Part shown: piece after piece, positions 53,306 to 61,146 of the stretch
How positions within the stretch are numbered: the first letter of the stretch is position 1
Layout: each line of letters opens with the position of its first letter
NCBI GenBank assembly: GCA_001443005.1
Contig: LEKQ01000001.1
Span: 268,792 to 332,791 of the forward strand
DNA length: 64,000 bases
Source of the DNA: a bacterium GBS-1
GTDB taxonomy: Bacteria; Synergistota; GBS-1
Direction: 5' to 3'
Notes under the pieces: generated by a model
Seen by the model: only the letters and a program-made list of their open reading frames with translations
What the model was told of the DNA's origin: nothing
The model's database searches: none
Made by a program: the position numbers and the translations under genes

Positions 53306-54427
53306 TCACCTCCCCAACTTGGTCTTTATAAACTCGTACCAACTTCTGGCATCTTCAGCTATAGCTAAACTATCATAAACCCCCTCTTTCCCCTCTAAAG
53401 AGTAAATATAAAGGGATAGCCCATGAGAAGATCTAAATATACCATTCGTAGGATGCCATTCATATAAAACTGCTTCTTTTATAGATTTCTTAAGGCTCTC
53501 AATCTTCTTCTTGGTAGATTCTCCAACGTTCAAACTTCCTATTTTCTCACAAAAGTCATATAGGTCTTTAAAGCAAGGGGATTCCCCCGGACTTATAAAG
53601 TAAGGCTGGACTTGAGCTATAACCATCCAAAGGGCAAGCGTATCGTTAAAATTTAAAAGATCGGTGCCAAGATCGTCTAAGCACGTTAAAAGGTTTGAGA
53701 GCTTCGCCAAAGAAATTACAGATATGGCCACATCGTTCCTCTGAGAGTATAGGTTCTTAAAGCTATCAAAGAAATATGAGCCAAAATTTGTAGATCCACA
53801 ACTAGGATTTTTTACTACCTTACTCAATATCTCTTCATAATCAAAACCATCATCAGGCATCACTCCCTGAAGAGCAACGACAACGGAAGCATAGTTTTTA
53901 ACTTCATCGAGAAGCTCAAGCTCAGCTTTAGCTGACGAATCGAAGACGAGCAGATCTATCTTTGAACTAAGTGATGAAAAGGCTTTAACGAGGTTAACCC
54001 ATTCCACCATACCTTCCCAAATGTCTTTATGCCCCCTCTCCCACAATATAAGGGCATACTTCTCCGCTGAATAATTCTCAACGCACCAGTTAAACAAGGA
54101 GAGAAGCGCTTCAGAAGAGGTTGAAGAAGCATCTGGAAGAACATCCAGGAGCTTAAGGTTTCCTTTCTCCACAAGATAACGAACCATCCCACGCCCCGTT
54201 TCCGAAACTCGCTGCACTATAATCTTAACATGGTCAGTCGAACCAACCCTTCTCATCTCATAGATATCTATACCTGCAAGCTCCCTAGCATTAACGTCAG
54301 AATCATTCATGAATACAACAATCGTCCATTCAGGAAGCCCAGACCAAGATCCCCCTCCCCCATCACCACATCCATAAAGAAAGATCATATGTAAGAGCAA
54401 GGCTACAAAACAAAATCGCTTTACCAT
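53306..54427 (-). CDS. Lipoprotein with catalytically dead clostripain-like (C11) fold
   Basis: A 373-residue protein from ATG 54427. The start carries a lipobox, VALLLHMIFLYGC (Cys20), so it is a lipoprotein. The rest follows C11 peptidases (WTIVVFMNDSDVNA, YALILWERGHKD, IDLLVFDSSAKAELE). The active-site His of the WDHG motif is Arg131 and the catalytic Cys of DACLM is Ser165, so it should not cleave. It overlaps the intact C11 gene by 7 bases. It is probably a binding or regulatory partner of that protease; this is inference. Confidence 0.8.
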   Translation of the reverse strand: MVKRFCFVALLLHMIFLYGCGDGGGGSWSGLPEWTIVVFMNDSDVNARELAGIDIYEMRRVGSTDHVKIIVQRVSETGRGMVRYLVEKGNLKLLDVLPDASSTSSEALLSLFNWCVENYSAEKYALILWERGHKDIWEGMVEWVNLVKAFSSLSSKIDLLVFDSSAKAELELLDEVKNYASVVVALQGVMPDDGFDYEEILSKVVKNPSCGSTNFGSYFFDSFKNLYSQRNDVAISVISLAKLSNLLTCLDDLGTDLLNFNDTLALWMVIAQVQPYFISPGESPCFKDLYDFCEKIGSLNVGESTKKKIESLKKSIKEAVLYEWHPTNGIFRSSHGLSLYIYSLEGKEGVYDSLAIAEDARSWYEFIKTKLGR

Positions 54428-56367
54428 TTCCTCACCCCCAGGACGATAAGCCATCCAACAGAAAGCAATATAAGAACACTTAGACTACCACCATTTGAAA
54501 CAGAACACCCCGATGAGGCAATAAACTCATCATCATCGTCATCTCCATCTCCACTGCTACTTAACTTCAATCCCCCGTACATCAAGGGCTCTAAGCGAGG
54601 AGGAATATATATCGTAGGAACTTGCTCACTCCAATCCATCGACATAAGTTGAGGATATTCTCCAACAAAGGAGGAGCTTTTCCCATCATACACTTGAACA
54701 TAATAGCCTATAAGATCACCGGCCTTGAAGGGGAACCTGCTTCCCATCGGAATCCCCACTTCGATTTCAAGGTAATTGTTAGCGCTCACCTTACCCTCGA
54801 TTTTGATCTCCCTACAAAGTATGGGATCTAAGGAACGCACCCTATACTCAGAGTAGTCATACCATAAAGGATAGAAATAAGCTAACCAACTCCTTCCATC
54901 ATAAAGTATCCTGAGCATACCCTCACTTTGAGTCCTATCACTAGGGAAGGAAAAGCTCCTATCGGAATCTAAGTAAATAATGATCGAATCCCCCACATCC
55001 AAGGAATTATCCGCATAGATTCTAAAAGCCATATAGAGACTGGACTGATTATTCTTTGCAAAAAGAGCGAAAGAGGTGATTTCTTGGGAAGTTATCACCG
55101 CAGCATTTTTAACTTCACTATCGCTTATTACTCCATTTATCTCCATTTCTCCCCAAGCTACACTTATAATCTCCTGGGTTTCCCTCAAATAGGTCTTTAG
55201 AAACTCATTCCATTTAGTAAAACTGGGGAAATCATGTCTAGGGTCGTCGTAAAATCTGTCATAGCTTCCTTCTCCCCTGTCGGGGAAATATATGCTTAAG
55301 CCATAACTATTACCATCTCTCGAGTAATTATCTACTACCGCACCCTTGATAGATTCGCACAAAGAGGAGGCAAGTTCCGAAATAGGGCTCTTCCATCCAG
55401 CGAGAAACGCGGAAAAGGAATAAAGATCCATTATGGAGGAATCAAAAAACTTGGTAGCTTGCCTCCGCGCAAGCTTAGCTAGGGATATGTTATCCTTCAG
55501 CTTATCAGAAAGCTCCCTTAGAAGGGAAGTCATATCATCTATTCTGCGAAGATCTATTAAAGAAAGGGTTTTCCCCGAAGTTTCCTTATAGCTCTCTATC
55601 ATCAGCTTACCCAAATCCTTTGGAGAAACATCTCCTTGTCTAAGAAGGCTAACTAAATCTGTTAAGAACAAGTCGTATCTAAATCCCTCTCCTGGCACCA
55701 AATCTTCTGAAGCTACCATGTAAGAAGCAAAATCCTTAAGCTCATAGGCAACCTCAACCATACCCATAAGACAAGCATCAAAAACTATGATGTCTATTTT
55801 ATACCCCTTATCCTTCAAGATCCTAAGAGCAGTTTGCAACTCATCCATATACAGATAGTCACCGCTTGTCTCATCATAACCCGCGATTTTCCAAGAGCTT
55901 CTCCGTCCTTTATTAATTGTCCTCCAACCATCACCATGATCCCAAATTATAAGAGCGTAATGATTGGCAGGATATCTATCCATAGCCCAAGAAACGAAGT
56001 CCACCAACGCTTCAGCGCTTCCCATATTAACCTCACCTAGGTTTTGAACTGCGTTATTCGAGAAGGGGGCTAGAAGAGGAGATAAAACGAACCTCATGGT
56101 CCCTGCCCAGTCATCCCAATACCCCTCTCGCGCTGAAGCATAACCCGGGACTCTGTCAAGCTGAACCAAAACTTTTAGGGTGGAATCGGCAGATCCTGGA
56201 AGAGGAGCACTAACCATCTCTATGAAGTCTACCAAGGCTTCTTCCTCAAGGTTATTATCAGCATTCATAAAAACCATAATCGTCCAAGAAGAAGCAAGGA
56301 CAGGGCCTGAAAGCGTAAAGGTAAAAGAGAGAAAAACCAAAAGACCAATAGATAAAAAGCTACGCAT
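54421..56367 (-). CDS. Clostripain-like (C11) cysteine protease with C-terminal sorting signal
   Basis: A 648-residue exported protease: signal peptide (1-25), C11 catalytic domain (about 27-390) with His144 in YALIIWDHGDGW and Cys199 in IDIIVFDACLMGMVE. A beta-rich domain of unknown type follows (about 395-600, DSEVKNAAVITSQEITSFAL). An Asp-rich stretch (DDDDDEF) leads to the tail SSGCSVSNGGSLSVLILL and basic VRKW end, resembling SYNERG-CTERM. Such signals target proteins to the envelope. It should cleave after basic residues like clostripain, not shown here. Confidence 0.88.
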   Translation of the reverse strand: MRSFLSIGLLVFLSFTFTLSGPVLASSWTIMVFMNADNNLEEEALVDFIEMVSAPLPGSADSTLKVLVQLDRVPGYASAREGYWDDWAGTMRFVLSPLLAPFSNNAVQNLGEVNMGSAEALVDFVSWAMDRYPANHYALIIWDHGDGWRTINKGRRSSWKIAGYDETSGDYLYMDELQTALRILKDKGYKIDIIVFDACLMGMVEVAYELKDFASYMVASEDLVPGEGFRYDLFLTDLVSLLRQGDVSPKDLGKLMIESYKETSGKTLSLIDLRRIDDMTSLLRELSDKLKDNISLAKLARRQATKFFDSSIMDLYSFSAFLAGWKSPISELASSLCESIKGAVVDNYSRDGNSYGLSIYFPDRGEGSYDRFYDDPRHDFPSFTKWNEFLKTYLRETQEIISVAWGEMEINGVISDSEVKNAAVITSQEITSFALFAKNNQSSLYMAFRIYADNSLDVGDSIIIYLDSDRSFSFPSDRTQSEGMLRILYDGRSWLAYFYPLWYDYSEYRVRSLDPILCREIKIEGKVSANNYLEIEVGIPMGSRFPFKAGDLIGYYVQVYDGKSSSFVGEYPQLMSMDWSEQVPTIYIPPRLEPLMYGGLKLSSSGDGDDDDDEFIASSGCSVSNGGSLSVLILLSVGWLIVLGVRKW

Positions 56368-57103
56368 TAGCCTTCCTCCTTATAAGAGAACAAAGCAGAA
56401 TTAGAGGGGGCAACATCAATAGAAGGGTAAGGCTCCCATTTCCAACTGAGCATCCTGCACTAAGGTAGATTTCCCCCTCCTTGGAGCCTGTTTTAACCTC
56501 TACCTCACTAGAGGAGGTCCTTCCAGCATCATTAAAAGCTAACACCCTATAAGTATATTTGGTATTCTCCGAAAGCCCCTCATCAATATAACTATTGGAG
56601 TTGGGAGGAAGAACAGCAATCTCAAGCCAATTATTGCCCAATTTCCTTTCGACTATAAAACCAAGCTCGTTATCAGACTCATCAGTCCATTCCAATTCTA
56701 TTTCAGAAGAGGAAAGAGCCCTCCCCTTTAAGTTAGAGGGAGGCTCTGGATAACCTATAGTGGTAACAGGGGAAGAAAGCTCACAGTAGTCAGTGTAATA
56801 GCTGCCCATATAAGCCCTAACCCTATAATAGTAACTCCTTCCAGGCACAAGCCCTTCATCGTTATACACATTTACATCAGGTGGAACTATAGCTATCTGT
56901 TTCCAAGCCTCACCATAAGCCCTTCTCTCAACTATAAAACCATCCTCATCTACTGAGTTATCCCACCAAGTCAACCTTATATGAGTGGGAGATATTATCT
57001 GAGCCTCTAAATGGGAAGGCGGAAGAGGAAGAGATAAAGCGGAAGAAGCTAAAACAATTATCAAGAAACCTAAAATGAAAAATAAAAAAGCACCCCTTTT
57101 CAC
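56360..57103 (-). CDS. Surface protein with two FN3 domains and sorting-like C-terminus
   Basis: A 247-residue protein: signal peptide (1-27), two fibronectin type III domains (about 28-115 and 120-212; note RLTWWDNSVDEDGFIVERRA and ELEWTDESDNELGFIVERKL), then the tail SAGCSVGNGSLTLLL and basic IRRKANA end. The tail copies that of the neighbouring C11 protease. FN3 repeats bind proteins or glycans. It overlaps the protease by 8 bases and the TPR gene by 4 bases. Confidence 0.85.
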   Translation of the reverse strand: MKRGAFLFFILGFLIIVLASSALSLPLPPSHLEAQIISPTHIRLTWWDNSVDEDGFIVERRAYGEAWKQIAIVPPDVNVYNDEGLVPGRSYYYRVRAYMGSYYTDYCELSSPVTTIGYPEPPSNLKGRALSSSEIELEWTDESDNELGFIVERKLGNNWLEIAVLPPNSNSYIDEGLSENTKYTYRVLAFNDAGRTSSSEVEVKTGSKEGEIYLSAGCSVGNGSLTLLLMLPPLILLCSLIRRKANA

Positions 57104-57717
57104 CTTTTCTTCCTCCTAACCTGATCTAAGAGATATTTGGCTACCTTATCCTCCTTATCCAAGCTCAAGGCCCTCTCAAGATACCACTCAGCTTTTTCGT
57201 AATAACCAAGCTCAAAAGCTACCCTCCCAGCCCAAAGATAGGCCTTTTGAAAATTTGGATTAAGAGCACAAGCTTTCTCATACAAGCTAAGAGCCCTCTC
57301 CTTATCCCCCTTAGAGTAAAACCTATATGCTTCCTCATAAGCCTCAAAAGGTTCCTTTCCTTGCTTTACCACCTCCTCGCACACCTTTACAAAGTACCTG
57401 GCGACCTTATCCTCAGGTTGGACCTCAAGCAGCCTCTGCCAAGTGGCTAAAGCCTCACGATACAATCCAAGCTCCTGATAAAGCCTAGCTAACCAATACA
57501 ACGCTTTCTTATGCGCAGGGTTTCTCTCCAAAACTATTTTATAAAACTTGATAGCCATATCATATTGGCCTTCCTGATAATAGTTATAAGCACCCTCAAA
57601 ATATCTTTCGGTGACAAGCTCTTCTATGTTATCAGACTCCTGAACCTGAGCTATAGCTAAAGAAAACGCACATATCAAAAAACCAAACATAAGGAGAGAA
57701 AATCCCAAAGTACGCAT
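57100..57717 (-). CDS. Exported TPR-repeat protein
   Basis: A 205-residue protein with a signal peptide (1-23) and four or five tetratricopeptide repeats (NYYQEGQYDMAIKFYKIVLE, ALYWLARLYQELGLYREALA, AYRFYSKGDKERALSLYEKA, AYLWAGRVAFELGYYEKAEW). It is an exported scaffold and the first gene of the FN3-C11-pseudoC11 cassette. TPR proteins hold complexes together; the partner is probably one of these proteases. Confidence 0.85.
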   Translation of the reverse strand: MRTLGFSLLMFGFLICAFSLAIAQVQESDNIEELVTERYFEGAYNYYQEGQYDMAIKFYKIVLERNPAHKKALYWLARLYQELGLYREALATWQRLLEVQPEDKVARYFVKVCEEVVKQGKEPFEAYEEAYRFYSKGDKERALSLYEKACALNPNFQKAYLWAGRVAFELGYYEKAEWYLERALSLDKEDKVAKYLLDQVRRKKR

Positions 57718-57777
57718 TTCACGGTCACCCCTTTAAAAATTATAACATAAAACTTTTTAAAGTTCTTAAACATACAC

Positions 57778-57807
57778 TTGATTTTATACGATGGTTGGTT
57801 TTATAAT
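57778..57807 (+). promoter_or_regulatory. Sigma-70-type promoter for the DksA-type/gltX operon
   Basis: TTGATT (57778-57783), 18 bases, TATAAT (57802-57807), 34 bases before the DksA-type ATG. The gap 57718-57840 also holds the start region of the opposite TPR operon; a TATAAT is present there on the minus strand without a good -35. Confidence 0.65.
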
Positions 57808-57840
57808 TTTAGGGAACTCATTAAAACAAGGGGTGAAAAG

Positions 57841-58182
57841 ATGAGAGATCTGTCACGCTTTAAAATACGCCTTGAAGAGATGAGAGAAATCTTGAAAAGT
57901 AGACTTAAGGTAATAGAGGGAGAAGGGCCTCGCTATGCTGGATCAGAGGAAGTAGACATCGCAAACTACATGAATGAGATGGATTCCCTTTACAGGGAAA
58001 AGGAAGAATGTGAAAGGACTTTGAAAAGGGTTGAAAAGGCCCTTAAAAGGTTTGAGAAGGGAACCTATGGCCTATGTGTGGATTGTGGCAAAGAGATAAG
58101 TGAGGAGAGACTTGAGGTTGTTCCCTTTGCAGAAAGATGCATAGAATGTGAGAAAAAAATCAACAAGGTAGGGAGGAAGTAG
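57841..58182 (+). CDS. DksA/TraR C4-type zinc finger protein
   Basis: A 113-residue coiled-coil protein (about 8-75) ending in a C4 zinc finger: YGLCVDCGKEISEERLEVVP and RCIECEKKI. The ATG at 57841 has AAGGGGTGA before it; the frame is open upstream, but that part lies over the promoter. Members bind RNA polymerase or DNA; the missing DxxDxA-type tip argues against a true DksA. It precedes gltX by 4 bases. Confidence 0.87.
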   Translation: MRDLSRFKIRLEEMREILKSRLKVIEGEGPRYAGSEEVDIANYMNEMDSLYREKEECERTLKRVEKALKRFEKGTYGLCVDCGKEISEERLEVVPFAERCIECEKKINKVGRK

Positions 58183-58186
58183 CGCT

Positions 58187-59470
58187 TTGGTAAGAGTCAG
58201 GTTTGCTCCAAGTCCGACGGGTGCTCTTCACGTAGGAGGGGCGAGAACAGCCCTTTTTAATTGGCTTTTCGCTCGAAACAAAAAGGGCGTTTTCATTTTA
58301 AGAATAGAGGATAGTGACTTTCAACGCTCAACGAAAGAGGCAGAGAAAACGATAATCGAAGGGCTAAGCTGGTTAGGGTTGAACTGGGACGAAGGCCCCT
58401 ATAGGCAGAGCGAAAGACTCGATGTATATAGAAAATACGCTGAAAAAATAGTCCAAGAGGGAAAGGGATATGAAGAAAACGGAGCTTTGATCTTTAAAGT
58501 CCCGCTTGGTGAAACAACCTTCAACGATATAGTGTGGGGAGAGATTAAAATCAAGAACGAAACCCTTAAAGACATAGTGATGATCAAATCTGATGGAACC
58601 CCAACCTACAACTTTGCAGTCGTTATAGATGATCACGATATGGGGATAACACATGTAATCAGGGGAGAAGATCATATAGCTAATACCCCCAAGCAGATAC
58701 TAATATATCAAGCCTTAGGGTGGGAAGTTCCCAAGTTCGCCCATCTTCCGATGATCCTAGGACCTGACAAGTCTAAGCTAAGCAAAAGACATGGAGCCAC
58801 ATCAGTGGCCGAATATAAAAACATGGGTTTTCTACCCGAGGCCTTCTTTAACTATCTTGCCTTACTGGGTTGGAGCCCAGGGATAGATAGAGAAATATTC
58901 TCTCGAGAAGAACTGATAGAGCTCTTTTCGCTTGAGCGCGTTATAAAAAGAGGAGCAGTATTTGACATCAAAAAGCTCGAGTGGATGAACGCTCAGTATA
59001 TAAAGAAAACCCCTGCAGAAAAGCTTTACGATTTAGTGTTACCTTTCTGGAAAGAAAGGGGATGGATAACAAGCGAAGAAAACATTGACAAAGAATACCT
59101 AATTAAAGTTATTGAGCTCGTTAAAGAAAGGTGCAAAACCCTAGTTGAACTTGCTAATTTTAGCGATTACTTCTTGCAAAAAGAACCGACCTATGATAAA
59201 ATTCTAGTGGAGCAGGAAATAAGAGGAAAGGAAAAGCTACTGTCCGAAGTAAGTGAGGCTTTAGAAGGAGTTAATCCTTTTAGTAGTGTTAATATCGAAG
59301 ATTGTCTTAAGAATTTTGCGGAGATAAAAGGGCTTAAGTTAAAGGACATAGCTCAAACGGTTAGGATAGCCATAAGCGGTAAGAAGGTAACTCCTCCTCT
59401 CTTTGAGGTTATGGAGACGTTGGGTAAGGAAAGAGTTATCGAAAGGATAAAACGCTGGGGAATCGTCTAA
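58187..59470 (+). CDS. gltX: Glutamyl-tRNA synthetase, compact form without the zinc segment
   Basis: A 427-residue class I synthetase charging tRNA-Glu (and possibly tRNA-Gln). It shows RFAPSPTGALHVGGARTALF (HIGH-type), GVFILRIEDSD and SKLSKRHGATSVAEY (KMSKS-type). Common GluRS proteins have about 40 more residues with a Cys-rich zinc segment after ERLDVYRKYAE; here KGYEENGALIFKVPLG joins directly. The start is TTG at 58187 with GGGAGGA. Its last 15 bases are also the start of tRNA-Gln. Confidence 0.95.
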   Translation: MVRVRFAPSPTGALHVGGARTALFNWLFARNKKGVFILRIEDSDFQRSTKEAEKTIIEGLSWLGLNWDEGPYRQSERLDVYRKYAEKIVQEGKGYEENGALIFKVPLGETTFNDIVWGEIKIKNETLKDIVMIKSDGTPTYNFAVVIDDHDMGITHVIRGEDHIANTPKQILIYQALGWEVPKFAHLPMILGPDKSKLSKRHGATSVAEYKNMGFLPEAFFNYLALLGWSPGIDREIFSREELIELFSLERVIKRGAVFDIKKLEWMNAQYIKKTPAEKLYDLVLPFWKERGWITSEENIDKEYLIKVIELVKERCKTLVELANFSDYFLQKEPTYDKILVEQEIRGKEKLLSEVSEALEGVNPFSSVNIEDCLKNFAEIKGLKLKDIAQTVRIAISGKKVTPPLFEVMETLGKERVIERIKRWGIV

Positions 59471-59530
59471 CTGGCAGGACACGGGACTCTGGATCCCGGC
59501 ATGGAGGTTCGAGTCCTCCTTCCCCAGCCA
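59456..59530 (+). tRNA. tRNA-Gln (anticodon CTG), overlapping the end of gltX
   Basis: A 75-base tRNA with acceptor TGGGGAA/TTCCCCA, G73 and encoded CCA. Anticodon stem CGGGA/TCCCG with loop CTCTGGA gives CTG. Its first 15 bases are the final codons and stop of gltX. The two are on the same strand, so making the mature tRNA removes the end of any gltX mRNA that reads through. Confidence 0.94.
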
Positions 59531-59553
59531 TATAGAGGAATAGATACAGTGGC

Positions 59554-59629
59554 GGCCCCTTCGTCTAGCGGCCTAGGATGTCGGGTTCTCAGTCCGACGA
59601 CGCGGGTTCAAATCCCGCAGGGGCTGCCA
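59554..59629 (+). tRNA. tRNA-Glu (anticodon CTC)
   Basis: A 76-base tRNA, acceptor GGCCCCT/AGGGGCT (one G-U pair) with G73 and CCA encoded. Anticodon loop TTCTCAG gives CTC, reading GAG. It lies 23 bases after tRNA-Gln. A run of six T follows at about 59631. Confidence 0.94.
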
Positions 59630-59659
59630 ATTTTTTAGAATAAAAGATTTAGAAAGGAT

Positions 59660-60568
59660 TTAAAACCTATTAACTAAGTAAACGCCACTTAATATTAGTC
59701 CCCCACCAATAAAGAGAGATAATCCCATGGGTTCTCCTAAAATAAGGAAAGCCGTAACCATACCAATAAGGGGCTGTATATACATAAAGGCTCCAACTTT
59801 AGATGCTTCCAAAACATCTAAAGCATCATACCAAAAAGCGTAAGCAAAACCTGTTGAAAAGATCCCCAAGAAGGAGATAGCAATAAAGAGCCTCAAATCA
59901 TACATAACCTTTAAAACATCTTTGAAATCCCCTTTTAAAGGCATGCTTAAAGATGTGAGTATGAGGCCGAAAAGAACTGTATAAAATATAACTACAATCT
60001 GAGGAATATCCTTGTGTTTATTAAGGAAAAACCTTGATATTACGGAAAAAAGAGCCCAGTTAAAAGAAGTAACAAGGATGATTATGTCCCCCGTGCTTCT
60101 TAGTCCGTTCTTTAGAGCAGAAGCAATATCTCCTTCCGAAACAACCATCAAAACACCAAAAAAGGATAAAAATATACCAGTTACCTTTAAAAAGGAGAAT
60201 TTTTCCTTAAGCAAAAATCTCCCTAAAATTGCAATAAAGACAGGAGCAGTAGCCACTATCCATGTAGCTGTAGAGGCTTTAGATGTATAAAGCGCATAAG
60301 CTTGAACCCACTGATGCATATAAACCGCCATAAAACCAAATAGGATAAACCATGGCAGGGAGTTAAGAGGTATTCGAAGCGAAACTTGTCTTTTCCTAAG
60401 CAGAGCGAGCATAATCAAAGCTCCAAATAAGGTACGGCAAAAGACTATCGAAAGGGGTTCTATATTCGGGATTAATACCTTTGTTGCCACAAAGGACATT
60501 CCCCACACAATCACAGTTAAAAGGAGCTTAAAATAAACCAAAAGTGAAACTCCGCTTCCTAAATTCAA
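59660..60568 (-). CDS. EamA-family drug/metabolite transporter
   Basis: A 302-residue membrane protein with ten helices in two EamA repeats: VWGMSFVATKVLI...EPLSIVFCRTLFG in the first half and FLGIFSTGFAYAFWYDALDV in the second. Family members export amino acids or metabolites; the substrate is unknown. It stands alone between a tRNA and trmO. Confidence 0.9.
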   Translation of the reverse strand: MNLGSGVSLLVYFKLLLTVIVWGMSFVATKVLIPNIEPLSIVFCRTLFGALIMLALLRKRQVSLRIPLNSLPWFILFGFMAVYMHQWVQAYALYTSKASTATWIVATAPVFIAILGRFLLKEKFSFLKVTGIFLSFFGVLMVVSEGDIASALKNGLRSTGDIIILVTSFNWALFSVISRFFLNKHKDIPQIVVIFYTVLFGLILTSLSMPLKGDFKDVLKVMYDLRLFIAISFLGIFSTGFAYAFWYDALDVLEASKVGAFMYIQPLIGMVTAFLILGEPMGLSLFIGGGLILSGVYLVNRF

Positions 60569-60669
60569 TTACTTAAACACCCCATCCTTTAGTTGATATA
60601 AGCTCCTTAAGAACCCAAGGATATCTTAACAAAAAGGCTTTAAAAATCAAGAGGGCATTAAACTATCCT

Positions 60670-61143
60670 TCAGCAACTTACAGAGTCAATATCTGGCACA
60701 TAGGGTTTGATATCTATAATCGGAGAACCGTCAAGAGCGTCAAGCCAAATCACCTTTAAAAATCTTCCTTTCTTCTCAAGGAGCTTAACTACACATAAGC
60801 CTATAGGATTCGGCCTGTTAGGAGAACGAGTAGCGAAAACTCCTCTTTCTTCATCTGAATGACACGGCCTTGCCAATAACTTATCCCTTTTAGCTCTATC
60901 AAGCCAATACAGGATTATTAAATATGAGAAGCTCTCTATGCCCTTTAGTCCGTCCTCATACTCGGGGAAAATTTCTATGTTCGATACCTCAGCAGAAAGC
61001 CTCCCTTGCCGTGGAGCATCTCCATCTCTCCTGTAGGGAGACCTAACTACCCCTATTGGTCTTAAATCAAAAGGCAAGAATATCACCCAACCCCCCTCAA
61101 CGCTAATCTTTACATTTTTCAACCAAAGACAAAAACTCCTCAT
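60670..61143 (-). CDS. trmO: TrmO-type tRNA N6-methyltransferase (TsaA domain)
   Basis: A 157-residue protein with the TsaA/YaeB domain: PIGVVRSPYRRDGDAPRQG, GIESFSYLIILYWLDRAKR and RGVFATRSPNRPNPIGLCVV. TrmO methylates t6A37 of tRNA-Thr using SAM. A GTG at 61086 with GAGGGGGG just upstream gives a more usual N-terminus, so the first 19 residues are uncertain. It lies just 3 bases after the broken synthase gene. Confidence 0.85.
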   Translation of the reverse strand: MRSFCLWLKNVKISVEGGWVIFLPFDLRPIGVVRSPYRRDGDAPRQGRLSAEVSNIEIFPEYEDGLKGIESFSYLIILYWLDRAKRDKLLARPCHSDEERGVFATRSPNRPNPIGLCVVKLLEKKGRFLKVIWLDALDGSPIIDIKPYVPDIDSVSC

Positions 61144-61146
61144 CAG

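Noticed and set aside
57778-57840. Longer N-terminus for the DksA-type protein starting TTG at 57778
   Set aside because: The supposed start is the -35 box of the promoter TTGATT-N18-TATAAT, and the ATG at 57841 has a clear ribosome site.
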